Positions 7,975-17,705 are shown, counted from the first letter of the stretch. The stretch is DNA of 64,000 nucleotides from JANPPS01 sp965246925 (GCA_965246925.1 OZ251994.1:2356001-2420000); one strand, 5' to 3'. A program made the numbers and translations. The notes: a model not told the origin generated them from the letters alone.

Positions 7975-7995
7975 GGGGCCATTCAGAACGGCCCC
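7975..7995 (-). terminator. Hairpin terminator of the 8008-8505 gene
   Basis: GGGGCC (7975-7980) and GGCCCC (7990-7995) form a perfect 6-bp stem with a 9-nt loop, 12 bp beyond the stop codon of the minus-strand gene. The downstream tract on that strand is TTCTACG, only weakly T-rich. Confidence 0.5.
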
Positions 7996-8007
7996 CTCCG
8001 CAATATC

Positions 8008-8505
8008 CTACGAGCGGCGGGTGCGGCGGCGGGCCGTGGTGGCCGGCTCGCGCTCGTTGGCGCCGCACGATGTCGTCGCGACCGGCTGGCCCACGGCCTT
8101 CGCGCCGGCATAGGCCGGGAGCTCGGTCGTGCCGCGGAGCGCCATGACTTCTTCGAAGATCGGCAGATTCTGGTTGCAGAACAACGAGCCCTGGCGCGTG
8201 CCGGCCGTGCTCTCGGCATTGGCGAGCTGCGTCACGTAATCATCGCGCTGCTTCGTGCCGGCCCGTCCGTGCACGCGGTTGAAATAGCTGTTGAGCGCGC
8301 GGTCCTCGGTCTGCAGTTCCGGCCGGTATTTCACGATGAAGGCGTCGTATTTCTCATTGGCGCCGCAGGTCAGCGCGGTGACCATCAGGCGGGTCTTCAG
8401 CCCCGTGACCTCGAAGGCGGTGGTGTCGGCCGGGCGGACGCACTGGGCCGCGGCAATGTGAGTGGTGAACAGGCTGGCGGCGATCAGGCCGGAAAGGATG
8501 CGCAT
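8008..8505 (-). CDS. Exported hypothetical protein
   Basis: 165 aa. ATG 8505 is chosen because CTGGAG lies just upstream and the protein then opens with a clear signal peptide (MRILSGLIAASLFTTHIAAA, cleavage near residue 20). The mature part has QCVRP, TALTCGANEKYDAF and SLFCNQN, so several cysteines could form disulfides in the periplasm. The tail is basic (TTARRRTRRS). I do not recognise a named family. It is transcribed divergently from the ATP-grasp operon and ends at the hairpin at 7975. Confidence 0.75.
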   Translation of the reverse strand: MRILSGLIAASLFTTHIAAAQCVRPADTTAFEVTGLKTRLMVTALTCGANEKYDAFIVKYRPELQTEDRALNSYFNRVHGRAGTKQRDDYVTQLANAESTAGTRQGSLFCNQNLPIFEEVMALRGTTELPAYAGAKAVGQPVATTSCGANEREPATTARRRTRRS

Positions 8506-8622
8506 GGAATCTCCAGAGAACGATGAGGTGGTGGGTGAGGTAAACCGGCTATCGGCGTGTAATGCAACATGAAAGCGCGGAAAGGTTCGCCGGAGCACCC
8601 GCTTGGGTTACCAAGGCCGGAT

Positions 8623-8650
8623 TTGACCCCTTCCCTCAGAGCGTTACCAT
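8623..8650 (+). promoter_or_regulatory. Candidate promoter of the ATP-grasp/alpha-E operon
   Basis: TTGACC at 8623-8628 and TACCAT at 8645-8650 with a 16-bp spacer, 26 bp before the chosen TTG start. The -10 box is only a 4/6 match. Confidence 0.35.
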
Positions 8651-8676
8651 GGAATGGCCGGATTTGGAGGCTGCCG

Positions 8677-10119
8677 TTGACAATACCGATCCCCGACCCG
8701 TTTGCGAGCTATGACGCCGGGGATTACTTTTGCGAACTCACCACCCGCCAGGGTGAGGCGGCGTCCCGCATTCGTGCCCGGCTCGGCGCGATCGGGCTCG
8801 AGGCGCTGCGGGCCCGGGCGCGCGCGGCCGAGCGGGACCTGTTCAACCTCGGCATCACCTTCACCGTCTATTCGGACGCGACGGCGATCGACCGCATCCT
8901 GCCGTTCGATTGCGTGCCGCGCATCATCACCGCCGCCGAATGGGCCGTGTTGGAGCGAGGGGTGCAGCAGCGGGTGCAGGCGATCAACCTCTTTCTGCAA
9001 GACATCTACAACGCTAGGCACATCGTGCGGGACGGCATCGTGCCGCACGACCTGATCTACGGAAACCCGAATTATCGTCCGGAGATGGAAGGATTTCCGG
9101 TGCGGTTCGGCACCTACGTGCATATCTGCGGCATCGACCTGGTGCGGGACCAGGCTGGGCGGTTCTGCGTGCTGGAGGACAACGCCCGCACCCCGTCCGG
9201 CGTGTCGTACGTGGTGGAAAACCGGCACCTGATGCTGCGCGCCTTCCCGGATCTGGTCGCCGGCATGCGGCTCCGCCCGGTGGACGATTACGGGCGCCGT
9301 CTGCGCAGCGCCATGGACGAGATCGCGCCCGAAGGAGTGACCGACCCGCAAGTCGTGCTGCTCAGCCCGGGCATCTACAACTCCGCCTACTTCGAGCATG
9401 TGTTCCTGGCGCGCGAGATGGGCGTGCCGCTCGTGGAAGGGGCTGACCTCACGGTGGAGGATGACCGGGTGTGGATGCGCACCACCGGCGGGCTCCGCCG
9501 CGTGCACACGATCTACCGGCGGATTTCCGACGATTTCCTCGACCCGGATGTGTTCCGTCCTGAAAGCATGCTGGGCGTATGCGGCGTGATCGGCGCATGG
9601 CGCAAAGGGCATGTGACCTTGGCCAACGCGGTCGGCACGGGCGTCGCAGACGACAAGGCGATCTATGCCTACATGCCGCGGATCATAAAGTACTACCTGG
9701 GTGAGGATGCGATATTGCCGAATGTCGAGACGCATATCTGTGGGGAGTCGTCGGGCCTGCAATATACGCTGGACCATCTGCATGAGCTGGTGACCAAGCC
9801 CGTGGGCGAAAGCGGCGGCTACGGCATCACCGTGGGCCCCCGCGCGACGGTGGCCGAGCTGGACGCCTCCCGCGCTGCCATCGTGGCAGCGCCGGGCAAT
9901 TGGATTAGCCAGCCGATGATCGGGCTCAGCGTGTCACCTACGCTGACGGAAACCGGGCTGCGTCCGCGGCACCTGGATTTGCGCCCGTTCGCGATCACCG
10001 GGCGCGACACCTGGGTCCTGCCCGGCGGCCTCACCCGCGTCGCGCTGAAAGAGGGCAGCCTGATCGTGAACTCGTCCCAGGGTGGCGGATCCAAGGACAC
10101 CTGGGTGCTCGCTGAATGA
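8677..10119 (+). CDS. Circularly permuted ATP-grasp protein
   Basis: 480 aa. The start is placed at TTG 8677 because GGAGG sits at 8666-8670 and the frame upstream of it lacks family character. The protein then begins TIPIPDPFASYDAGDYF. Motifs such as ITFTVYSDA, DIYNARHIVRDG, GNPNYRPEM, LEDNARTPSGVSYV and ENRHLMLRAFPDL mark the circularly permuted ATP-grasp family (DUF404/DUF407). These enzymes are predicted amide- or ester-bond ligases that make small peptides or modify a carrier. The start of the alpha-E gene overlaps its stop (ATGA, 10116), the usual partnership. The transglutaminase and peptidase genes that often accompany the pair are not in the window. Confidence 0.93.
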   Translation: MTIPIPDPFASYDAGDYFCELTTRQGEAASRIRARLGAIGLEALRARARAAERDLFNLGITFTVYSDATAIDRILPFDCVPRIITAAEWAVLERGVQQRVQAINLFLQDIYNARHIVRDGIVPHDLIYGNPNYRPEMEGFPVRFGTYVHICGIDLVRDQAGRFCVLEDNARTPSGVSYVVENRHLMLRAFPDLVAGMRLRPVDDYGRRLRSAMDEIAPEGVTDPQVVLLSPGIYNSAYFEHVFLAREMGVPLVEGADLTVEDDRVWMRTTGGLRRVHTIYRRISDDFLDPDVFRPESMLGVCGVIGAWRKGHVTLANAVGTGVADDKAIYAYMPRIIKYYLGEDAILPNVETHICGESSGLQYTLDHLHELVTKPVGESGGYGITVGPRATVAELDASRAAIVAAPGNWISQPMIGLSVSPTLTETGLRPRHLDLRPFAITGRDTWVLPGGLTRVALKEGSLIVNSSQGGGSKDTWVLAE

Positions 10120-11165
10120 GCCGCACCGCCACGCCGCTGCTGACCCGGGATGCCGAGGGCCTGTTCTGGATGGCCCGCTACCTCGAACGGGTGGAGAACC
10201 TGGCCCGGCTCATCGACGTCACACAGACGTTCGAAGGTCCGGGGCGGGAGGCGGAGGCCTGGGGCGCGCTGGTGGCGATCATGGCCGATCAGGCGGGGAT
10301 CACCGAACGCAAGCTGGCCTTCGATGCGCCGAGCATCAAGCGGTTCTACCTGCTGGACGCAACGAACCCCAACGGCATTCCCGGTGCGCTCGAGATGGCG
10401 CGAACCAACGCCCGGATGCTTCGCCCGCTGATTTCGACCGAGATGTGGATGCAGCTCAACGTGTTCCACCGGGACGTGATGTCGATCGACCGGTCGGAGC
10501 TGGAAGGGGACGCGCTGTCCAGGCTGTGCCGGCGCATCAAGGAAGGCGTGCAGGCGCATACCGGCATCACCGAAGGCACGTTCTTCCGCGACCAGGGCTG
10601 GCACTTCTACGAGATCGGGCGGCTGATCGAGCGGGCGGATCAGACGACGCGGCTGCTGGACATCAAATACCACCTGCTGACCCCCGCTGGCGACGAGGAG
10701 CGCCGGGTGGTGGAGCTGACGCAATGGAACGCCCTGCTGCGGGCGGCCGCGGGATACCACGCGTTCCGCCGGGTGTCGGTCGCGGGCTTCGTCCCGGCCG
10801 ACGTGGTGGAGTTCTTGCTACACGATACGAGCTTCGCCCGGTCGATCGCGCTGTGCATCGCGCAGATGGAGTGGCACCTGCACGATTTGCGCAGCCGCTA
10901 CGGCCTGCGCGACACGGCGGGCGTGCTGGAACGGATCGACGAGGTGCGGGCCGGCATGAACCAGGACGTGCCCGCTTTGCTGAACCACGGGCTGCATGGG
11001 TTTCTGGACGGGGTGCAGCGGGATCTGCAAGGCCTGGCCGAGCTGATCGGCACGGCCTTCTTCCGCGACTGGCGTCCGCTGAGTGCGGATCAGAGCACGG
11101 CTCAGGGCATGGGGCCGGGCACGATGACGCAGACGATGGGTGGGATGACGCAGACCCTGCGCTGA
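10116..11165 (+). CDS. Alpha-E domain protein
   Basis: 349 aa, starting within the ATGA overlap with the ATP-grasp gene. The N-terminus (LLTRDAEGLFWMARYLERVENLARLIDVT) and a mostly helical body with many acidic residues are diagnostic of the alpha-E (DUF403) family. Further characteristic segments are FYEIGRLIERADQTTRLLDIKY and LHDTSFARSI. Alpha-E proteins are almost always encoded with a permuted ATP-grasp enzyme and probably act in the same ligase reaction, but the chemistry is not established. The last 25 residues are Gly/Met/Thr-rich (GMGPGTMTQTMGGMTQ), an unusual low-complexity tail. Confidence 0.93.
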   Translation: MSRTATPLLTRDAEGLFWMARYLERVENLARLIDVTQTFEGPGREAEAWGALVAIMADQAGITERKLAFDAPSIKRFYLLDATNPNGIPGALEMARTNARMLRPLISTEMWMQLNVFHRDVMSIDRSELEGDALSRLCRRIKEGVQAHTGITEGTFFRDQGWHFYEIGRLIERADQTTRLLDIKYHLLTPAGDEERRVVELTQWNALLRAAAGYHAFRRVSVAGFVPADVVEFLLHDTSFARSIALCIAQMEWHLHDLRSRYGLRDTAGVLERIDEVRAGMNQDVPALLNHGLHGFLDGVQRDLQGLAELIGTAFFRDWRPLSADQSTAQGMGPGTMTQTMGGMTQTLR

Positions 11166-11232
11166 TGGTGGCCAGGCGTGCAACCGGGTATTGCATCGGG
11201 CGTTCAAGGACGCTCTTTCCAGGAGAATCACC

Positions 11233-11718
11233 ATGCGGTTTTATGGCGCGGCGTCAGCCCTCGTGCTTGCGGTCATGACGGTCACTTCGGCCCAAGCGGC
11301 CGATCCTACGCCGGACAATATAGCGCTGGCGCGGCAGATGATGGCGAATACGGAGGGTGACCGGGCTTCGACCATCCAAGGTCTGGCGGCGCCGATGGTG
11401 GGGATGATGCAGCAGATGGGCGTGCGTGACCCGGCGCAGGCGCAGGCGTTGGTGAACGAGGCGCTGTTGCCGATGCTGAACGAGCATTATGACGAGCTGG
11501 TCGCGATGCAGGCGAAGTCGTATGCGACGCAGCTTTCGGCGGACGACATGAAGGCGGCGATCGAGTTCTATAAGACTCCGGCCGGCAAGGACCTGATCGC
11601 GGCGCAGCCGAAGCTGGCGCAGGCGAAGGTGGTCGATATGACGGCCTGGATCCAGAAGCTGCAGCCGGAGATGGTGGGCAAGGTGCAGGCCACCATGGCG
11701 GCGCATGGGTGGAAATAG
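11233..11718 (+). CDS. Exported DUF2059-type protein
   Basis: 161 aa from ATG 11233, with AGGAGA at 11221-11226. A signal peptide (MRFYGAASALVLAVMTVTSAQA) is followed by a helical domain containing NEHYDELVAMQAKSYATQLSADDMKAAIEFYKTPAGK. The pattern Y-A-x-x-L-S/T-x-x-D/E, then FY-x-T/S-P-x-G-K, defines DUF2059. Members are periplasmic proteins of unknown role. It lies 67 bp after the alpha-E gene on the same strand and may be read from the same message. Confidence 0.85.
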   Translation: MRFYGAASALVLAVMTVTSAQAADPTPDNIALARQMMANTEGDRASTIQGLAAPMVGMMQQMGVRDPAQAQALVNEALLPMLNEHYDELVAMQAKSYATQLSADDMKAAIEFYKTPAGKDLIAAQPKLAQAKVVDMTAWIQKLQPEMVGKVQATMAAHGWK

Positions 11719-11721
11719 GAG

Positions 11722-12918
11722 TCAGGCGCTCGTCGCGGCCTCCGCGTGGGGGCGTAGGGCGCTGATCAGCAGGGCGGCCAGCGCCAGCGCGACGGGCGGG
11801 AACACAACCCAGTTCACGGCCGACCAGCCGAACGCGGCGAGCAGGTGGCCGGAGGAGAACGAGCCGACGGCCATGGTGCCGAAGATCAGGAAGTCGTTCA
11901 CGGACTGCACCCGCGTCCGCTCCTCCGGGCGGTGCGTCTGCAGCACCATGGCGGACGCGCCGACGAAGCCGAAATTCCAGCCGAGGCCCAGCAGCACCAG
12001 CCCGGCCAGGAAGTGGCCGATGGTGATCCCCGCCAGGCCCGTCATGGCCGCCAGCGCCAGCAGCGACAGGCCCACCGTCACCACGCGCGGCGCGCCGAAG
12101 CGGGTAATGAGCGCGCCGGTAAAGAAACTCGGCCCATACATCGCCACGATATGCCATTGTATGACGAAATTGGACGCGCTGATCGGCAGGCCGCACAGCC
12201 GCATGGCTAGCGGGGCGGAGGTCATGACGAGGTTCATGAGCGAGTAGCTGACCACGCCGCAGATCGCGGCCACGACGAACCGGCGCTGGCCGATGATTTC
12301 CAGCAATGGACGCCCGCGGGATGTAACCGGGGCGGGCGGCGGTACGCTCACGCCGGCCAGCACGGCCATCGCCACCAGCGCCACCGCGGCCTGTGCCAGG
12401 TAGCTGGCCATGAACAGGATGGGGGACAGGCCCATGGTCCACGTCACCAATTGCGGCCCGAGCACGCCCGCGAAGACGCCGCCCGCCATGACCCAGGACA
12501 GCGCGCGCGGCTTGAACGCTGTGCTGGCACCATCGGCGGCGGCGAAGCGGAAGGATTGCACCACCGCGGCGTACAGCCCGCCGAATGCGGTGGCCAAGCA
12601 GAACAGCGGGAACGAGCCGAGCCATAGCGCCAGCGCCGCAATCAGCCCAGCCAGCATGCCGCACCCGGCGCCGGCGATGAACGCGGTGCGCCGGCCATAT
12701 CGCCGGCTAACCCAGCCCGTCGGCAGCGTGCCTATCGCGAGGCCCACGACATACATGGAGATCGGCACGGTCGCGAGCGCCGGGTCGGGTGAGAGCGTGC
12801 TGCCGATCAGCCCGCCGGTGGCAAAGATCACCGCCGCATTCGCCCCCGCCAGCGCCTGCGCGGTCGCGAGGCGGAGGACGTTGGCGCGGGCCTTGGTATC
12901 GTCGATTACTTCGGACAT
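11722..12918 (-). CDS. MFS transporter
   Basis: 398 aa with about twelve predicted membrane helices. The loop between helices 2 and 3 has GWVSRRYGRRTAF, the MFS motif A-like signature. The central loop contains PPPAPVTSRGRP. No periplasmic-binding or regulatory domain is present. The substrate cannot be read from the sequence; drug or metabolite export is typical for this size. It is convergent with the DUF2059 gene (3 bp between stops) and divergent from the yhaO-like gene, leaving 67 bp for both promoters. Confidence 0.88.
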   Translation of the reverse strand: MSEVIDDTKARANVLRLATAQALAGANAAVIFATGGLIGSTLSPDPALATVPISMYVVGLAIGTLPTGWVSRRYGRRTAFIAGAGCGMLAGLIAALALWLGSFPLFCLATAFGGLYAAVVQSFRFAAADGASTAFKPRALSWVMAGGVFAGVLGPQLVTWTMGLSPILFMASYLAQAAVALVAMAVLAGVSVPPPAPVTSRGRPLLEIIGQRRFVVAAICGVVSYSLMNLVMTSAPLAMRLCGLPISASNFVIQWHIVAMYGPSFFTGALITRFGAPRVVTVGLSLLALAAMTGLAGITIGHFLAGLVLLGLGWNFGFVGASAMVLQTHRPEERTRVQSVNDFLIFGTMAVGSFSSGHLLAAFGWSAVNWVVFPPVALALAALLISALRPHAEAATSA

Positions 12919-12985
12919 GGGATGAGCCTAGCAGAGATTCCCATTCTGCCCAGGCGCGACTCGGCGCATCTGGTATGCTTTAGCC

Positions 12986-14215
12986 ATGCCTGATTTCACG
13001 TTCTTGCACGCCGCCGATCTGCATTTGGATAGCCCGCTGCGCGGCCTCGACGCCGACGCCCCGTCCGCCCGTATCCGCGGCGCCACGCGCCAGGCCCTGA
13101 TCCGGATGATCGACGCCGCGCTGGAACGGCAGGTCGGCTTCGTTCTGCTGGCGGGCGATCTGTATGATGGCGCTCAGAAGGATTGGCGGTCTGGCCGGTT
13201 CTTGACCGAGCAGCTGAGTCGGCTGGTGCGCGCCGGTATCGAGATCGTGTCGATCAGCGGGAACCACGATGCCGAGTCGCTGCATACCGCGCGCCTGGCG
13301 GTTCCGGGTATGCTCGGGGCCGATGCGGCGGAGACCCGCCTGCTCGAGCGTTATCCGGTCGCCGTGCACGGGCAGAGCTTTCCCACCCGGGAGGTGAAGG
13401 CCAACATCGTCCGTGACTATCCGGTTCGGGTCGAGGATAGGTTCAATATCGGCCTGCTGCATACCGCCTGTGGGCAGGGCGGGCACGAGGATTACGCGCC
13501 CTGCACGCTCGATGACCTTGCGCTGCATGGCTATGATTACTGGGCGCTCGGCCACATTCATGCGCGGAGCGTGCTGTCCCGCGATCCCTGGGTGGTGTTC
13601 CCCGGCGTGCTGCAGGGCCGCCACATCAACGAGGAAGGCGACAAGGGCGCTACGTTCGTCACCGTCGCGGGCGGGCGGGTGCAGGCAGCCGAGCATGTCG
13701 CATTCGACGTCCTGCGCTGGCGGCGGATATCGGTGAACGTGCACGGCGCGTCCAGTATGGAGGCGGTGCTGGGCCGGGTGCGCCATGCGCTGGACGGGGC
13801 CGCGCTGCTGTCGGAAGGGCGCATGCTGGCCGTGCGCCTCACGCTGGTGGGCGAATGCCCGGTGCATGCCGCGCTGGTGCGCAGCCCGGCGGCGACGCTC
13901 GAACAGGTCCGCGCCGCAGCGCAGGACGTGGCGGGCCGGGACGATCTGTGGATCGAGGATGTAAGGGTCGAGACCGCGCCGCCCTCGCTCGCCGGGCTGC
14001 ACGACCACCCCGGCGTGATCGGCGCGCTGCTGGCCGCGCTGGACCGTCCGGGCGGCGCCGACGCCGATCTAGTGGCGTTCGCGAAGGATCAGCTGAAGCG
14101 GACCGGGGATGCCCTGCCGGCGGATCACCCGGCGCGGCTGATCGCGGAGGGCGTGGTGCCGGACGATCTGCTGGCTCGGGCCCGTGCTTTAGTGCTGGCA
14201 GAGCTGAAGCCTTGA
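12986..14215 (+). CDS. YhaO/SbcD-like metallophosphoesterase (DNA exonuclease subunit)
   Basis: 409 aa. Di-metal nuclease motifs appear in order: HAADLHLDSPL (D11, H13), LLAGDLYDG, SGNHD and, later, LHTACG and ALGHIHARS. This is the SbcD/Mre11 fold. The C-terminal 150 residues are a capping domain less similar to SbcD proper, and together with the partner fit the YhaO subgroup. The stop overlaps the TTG start of the next gene (TTGA), so the two subunits are translated together. The pair is predicted to process DNA ends or hairpins. Confidence 0.9.
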   Translation: MPDFTFLHAADLHLDSPLRGLDADAPSARIRGATRQALIRMIDAALERQVGFVLLAGDLYDGAQKDWRSGRFLTEQLSRLVRAGIEIVSISGNHDAESLHTARLAVPGMLGADAAETRLLERYPVAVHGQSFPTREVKANIVRDYPVRVEDRFNIGLLHTACGQGGHEDYAPCTLDDLALHGYDYWALGHIHARSVLSRDPWVVFPGVLQGRHINEEGDKGATFVTVAGGRVQAAEHVAFDVLRWRRISVNVHGASSMEAVLGRVRHALDGAALLSEGRMLAVRLTLVGECPVHAALVRSPAATLEQVRAAAQDVAGRDDLWIEDVRVETAPPSLAGLHDHPGVIGALLAALDRPGGADADLVAFAKDQLKRTGDALPADHPARLIAEGVVPDDLLARARALVLAELKP

Positions 14216-17200
14216 GGCTCTCCCGCTTGCATCTAAAGCGCTACGGCTGCTTCGAAGATACGGAACTGGCGCTAGCGGCCGAGCCGGGGCGCTTGAACCT
14301 GATCGTAGCGCCGAACGGCATGGGCAAGACCGTGCTCCGCCACGCGTTTCACGATCTGCTGTTCGACATCCCCAAGCAATCCCCGATGGATTTCCGCTTC
14401 ACCTATAAGGGCATGGAACTGCATGCCGACGCCGTCGATGCCGCAGGCACGCCGTTCGGTTTCGGCTGGATACGGAACGGCAAGCCCGAGCGCGTCAGCT
14501 CCGACCCGGCGCGCTATGCCGAGATGCGGCGCGGCATTTCGTCCGAGCAGCTGCGTGGCCTATTTGCGCTGGATACCGCCGGGCTGCGCCGGGGCGGGAC
14601 GGACCTCAAGGGCGGCGATACGCTCAGCGCCGCCCTGCTATCGGGCACGGGGGAGTTGGCCTCCGCGTCCAAGGTGCGAGCGGAGCTGGAGCGGCGGCGG
14701 GCGGAGAATTACGCGCCATCCGCGCGCAAGCCGCCGCTCAACGCCGCGCTAAGCGAGCTGATCGCCGCGCAAAAGGCCGCCAGCCAATCCGTGCAGCGCC
14801 CGCAGCAGCGGGAGAAGAAAGAGGCCGAGCTCGAGGAGGCCCGTGCCGCACTGGCAGCTGCACGGGAACGGCAGGCGCGGGCGGCCGCAGAGGTCCGGCA
14901 TCTGCACCGGCTCCTGCTGCTGCGCCCGCATTTGCATAGCATTACGGAGGCCGAGGCGTGGTTCGCCGCCCATCCAGACTCGCCGGCGCTGCCGCCGGGC
15001 TTGGATGAGCAGCTGGCCCAGGCGCGGGCCGGGTTGGCGACCGCGCAGTCCCTATACCTTGCGGCAGAGGAGGTTTGCCGTGGGCAGCAAGCGGCGCTGG
15101 ACGCCATCGTGCAGGACCCGCTCGCTTTGCAGCACGGGGCGGCGCTGGCCGTGCTGGCGGAACGGCTCGGCGAGGCGCGGGCGGCGCACCGGGATCTGCC
15201 GGCCCGGCAGCGGGAGCGGCAGCAGGCGGAGGCGCAACGGGACCAAATCCTGCGTGACATCGGCGCCCTGGGTCAGGATGCCGCCGGGTTGATCCCATCC
15301 GTAGGCGTGGCCGCGGCGGCGCGGGACGCCATCACCCAGCACGCCCTGCTGCGCGGCACGCTGGCGGAGGAGGCGCGGCGAGCGCAACTGGCGGGCTTGG
15401 CGCTCGCCGCGCTACAGCAAAGCCCGGCGCCGGCCAGCGTGGCCCAAGACGGCCTGGCGGCGCTGGTGGCGGAGATCCGGCAGGACCGGCAACCCGCCCA
15501 GCACGCGGCGGAGTGTGCGGCGGCGGTGAGCCAGGCGCGCGCCGCCCTGTCGGCAGGCCTGGCCAAAGTGCCCGGCTGGACCGGGGATGCGGCCAGCCTG
15601 CGCGCGGTGATCCCGGCCGATGACGCCGTTTATGAACGGCTAGACCAGGCCAGGCGGGATCGCGCCAGTGCCGCGTCCGGCATCCAGCAGGAGCGGGACG
15701 GCGTAGCCCGGCAAGTTGCGGCGGCGCAGGGGACGCTCGCGGCATTGACCGTGCGCCCGTTGCCGGATGCGGCGAGCATCCTGGCGGCCCGCACCCTGCG
15801 CGACCGGGGCTGGTCCCTGATCGCCCGCCGGCTGGATGGCGACGCCGACCCGCATGGTGAGCTGGACTATGCCGCCGGGCAGGGGCTGGCGCTGCTGTTC
15901 GACCGGCGTCTGCGAGAGGCGGATGCGCTGGCAGACCGGCGGCTGGACGAACTCGCCCGGGTGCAGGAGGCGGAACGGCTCACATCTTCGCTGGCCGTGC
16001 TGGCGGCGGAGCGGCTGCGGCTCGATCGTGCGCACGAGGCTGCGCAAGCGGCATCCGCGCATGCCGCGGCGGATTGGACGGCGGCCGTCGCCCCGGCCGG
16101 CCTGGCGCCGGACGCCAGCCTAGCGGAGGTGCGCCGCTGGCATGCAGCGCGCGTGCGGGTCGTGGACGCGCTGCATGCGCTGGAGCTGGCTCAGGATATG
16201 GAGCGTGGCGTGGCCCAGGTGCAGGAGGCTTGGGCCAGGCGTCTGCGGGCAATGCTGGGTGAAACCGGCGGGCTGGCGGCGTTGCTGGCCGTGGCCGACG
16301 CGCACCTGGCCGCCGGACGCGAGGCGGCGCAGGCGGCGCGGGACTGGAACGCCGCCCATACGCAGGCGCAAGAGCGTGAGGCCGAAGCCGCCGCCTCGCA
16401 CCGCACCGCGCAGCGGCGGCTGGATGACTGGAGGGCTGGGTGGACCGCCCTTCTCTTGGATCTGGGCCGGCCGGCGGGGGAAGCTCCGCCCGCAACCGCC
16501 GCCGTTCTGGACCGGCTAGGCCAGCTGGACGCGCATGTCCGGGACGTAGCCAGTCTGTCGGACCGGATTACGGCCATGCAATCCTCCCTGGCCGCGGCAG
16601 ACGCGGATGTGCGCGCGCTGTCCCACGCACTACAGGACTCGGCGGGGCCGGATATGTTCCAGTCAGCCGAGATGATGATCCGGCGCGGCCAGGCGGCGGC
16701 TCAGCAGGCGAGCCGTGCGGCACAGGCAACCGGCGCGCTAGCCGGCGCGCGGGCGACGCTGGAGGCGCAGGCGGCGGCATTGCGTGAAGCGCAGGACCGC
16801 CTGGCGGCCGTGATTGCCATGACGGGCGCCCCTGACGCGTCCGGCGCCGAGCAGCGCATTGCCGCGGCCCGCACCCACGCACACCAATTGCAGCTTCATG
16901 CCGCGGCGATGGCGGCCGTGCGCGAGCATGGCGGTGGCGCGCCGGTTCCCACGCTGATTGTGGAATGTGCGGCGGTCCCGGACCTGGCCGCCGCCCTTAT
17001 GCTGGCCGAAGCCGAGGCGGAAGCGTGCGGAGACGCGGTGGAAGCGCTTGCCGTGGCGGAGGCCGCGCTCAGTGCCGCCGCGCGGGCTGCGGCCGACGGC
17101 ACCGACATGACCGAGGCGGCCGTGAGCCAGGCGGCGGCGGCGGCAGTGTATGCGCGGCGGCTGGAGGAGCAGCTGGTGCTGCATGTGGCGAGCTTCATGC

Positions 17201-17640
17201 TGCGCCGGGCCATGCAAGAGGTGCAGGACGGCGCGGGCGGCGGCGCCCTGGCGCAGCTGTCTGCGCGCTTCGGCGCGGTGACGGACGGGGCCTACACCCT
17301 GGCCGAGGACGAGGAGACCGGCACGTTGCACGCCGTCGAGCAGCGCTTCCCAAACGAAAAGAAGCGATTGCAGCAGCTTTCGGAGGGCACGCGGGACCAG
17401 CTGTACTTAGCGTTGCGAATCGGCGCGTTGCAGGACCACGCTCGCGCGCAGGCGCCGCTGCCGTTCGTGGCTGACGACGTGCTGCAAACCTTCGACGATG
17501 GCCGGGCGGTCGCGTCCTTGCGCGCGTTGCTGGCGTTGAGCGAGGTTTTGCAGGTGATCGTGCTGACGCATCACGACCACCTGGTGCGCCTCACGGACGC
17601 ATTGCCGGCCGGCAGCACGAACGTTTTGCGGCTTGATTAG
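14212..17640 (+). CDS. YhaN/SbcC-like SMC-type ATPase
   Basis: 1142 aa if started at TTG 14212, which overlaps the upstream stop; the open frame extends far upstream but that part only shadows the yhaO-like gene. The product opens LRLSRLHLKRYGCF and has Walker A APNGMGKT at residues 33-40. A very long Ala/Gln/Arg-rich coiled coil occupies roughly 190-1000. The ABC signature is represented by LSEGTRDQLYLALR, followed by Walker B FVADDVLQTFD and the switch LTHHDH. This is the SMC/Rad50 arrangement, partner of the exonuclease before it. It probably works as a DNA-end-processing complex. Confidence 0.9.
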   Translation: MRLSRLHLKRYGCFEDTELALAAEPGRLNLIVAPNGMGKTVLRHAFHDLLFDIPKQSPMDFRFTYKGMELHADAVDAAGTPFGFGWIRNGKPERVSSDPARYAEMRRGISSEQLRGLFALDTAGLRRGGTDLKGGDTLSAALLSGTGELASASKVRAELERRRAENYAPSARKPPLNAALSELIAAQKAASQSVQRPQQREKKEAELEEARAALAAARERQARAAAEVRHLHRLLLLRPHLHSITEAEAWFAAHPDSPALPPGLDEQLAQARAGLATAQSLYLAAEEVCRGQQAALDAIVQDPLALQHGAALAVLAERLGEARAAHRDLPARQRERQQAEAQRDQILRDIGALGQDAAGLIPSVGVAAAARDAITQHALLRGTLAEEARRAQLAGLALAALQQSPAPASVAQDGLAALVAEIRQDRQPAQHAAECAAAVSQARAALSAGLAKVPGWTGDAASLRAVIPADDAVYERLDQARRDRASAASGIQQERDGVARQVAAAQGTLAALTVRPLPDAASILAARTLRDRGWSLIARRLDGDADPHGELDYAAGQGLALLFDRRLREADALADRRLDELARVQEAERLTSSLAVLAAERLRLDRAHEAAQAASAHAAADWTAAVAPAGLAPDASLAEVRRWHAARVRVVDALHALELAQDMERGVAQVQEAWARRLRAMLGETGGLAALLAVADAHLAAGREAAQAARDWNAAHTQAQEREAEAAASHRTAQRRLDDWRAGWTALLLDLGRPAGEAPPATAAVLDRLGQLDAHVRDVASLSDRITAMQSSLAAADADVRALSHALQDSAGPDMFQSAEMMIRRGQAAAQQASRAAQATGALAGARATLEAQAAALREAQDRLAAVIAMTGAPDASGAEQRIAAARTHAHQLQLHAAAMAAVREHGGGAPVPTLIVECAAVPDLAAALMLAEAEAEACGDAVEALAVAEAALSAAARAAADGTDMTEAAVSQAAAAAVYARRLEEQLVLHVASFMLRRAMQEVQDGAGGGALAQLSARFGAVTDGAYTLAEDEETGTLHAVEQRFPNEKKRLQQLSEGTRDQLYLALRIGALQDHARAQAPLPFVADDVLQTFDDGRAVASLRALLALSEVLQVIVLTHHDHLVRLTDALPAGSTNVLRLD

Positions 17641-17705
17641 TGCTGGCCCTTGGCCCGGCAGGCCACCTGTGGCAGACCGTGCGTTCTGCCGACCAGGAGC
17701 CTTCT

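Noticed and set aside
8644..9783. 379-codon minus-strand frame over the ATP-grasp gene
   Set aside because: His/Arg/Val-rich shadow; the plus strand carries all conserved ATP-grasp motifs.
13855..14211. Upstream extension of the YhaN-like ATPase
   Set aside because: This part is the out-of-frame 3' end of the yhaO-like gene; TTG 14212 overlapping the stop gives the normal N-terminus just before Walker A.
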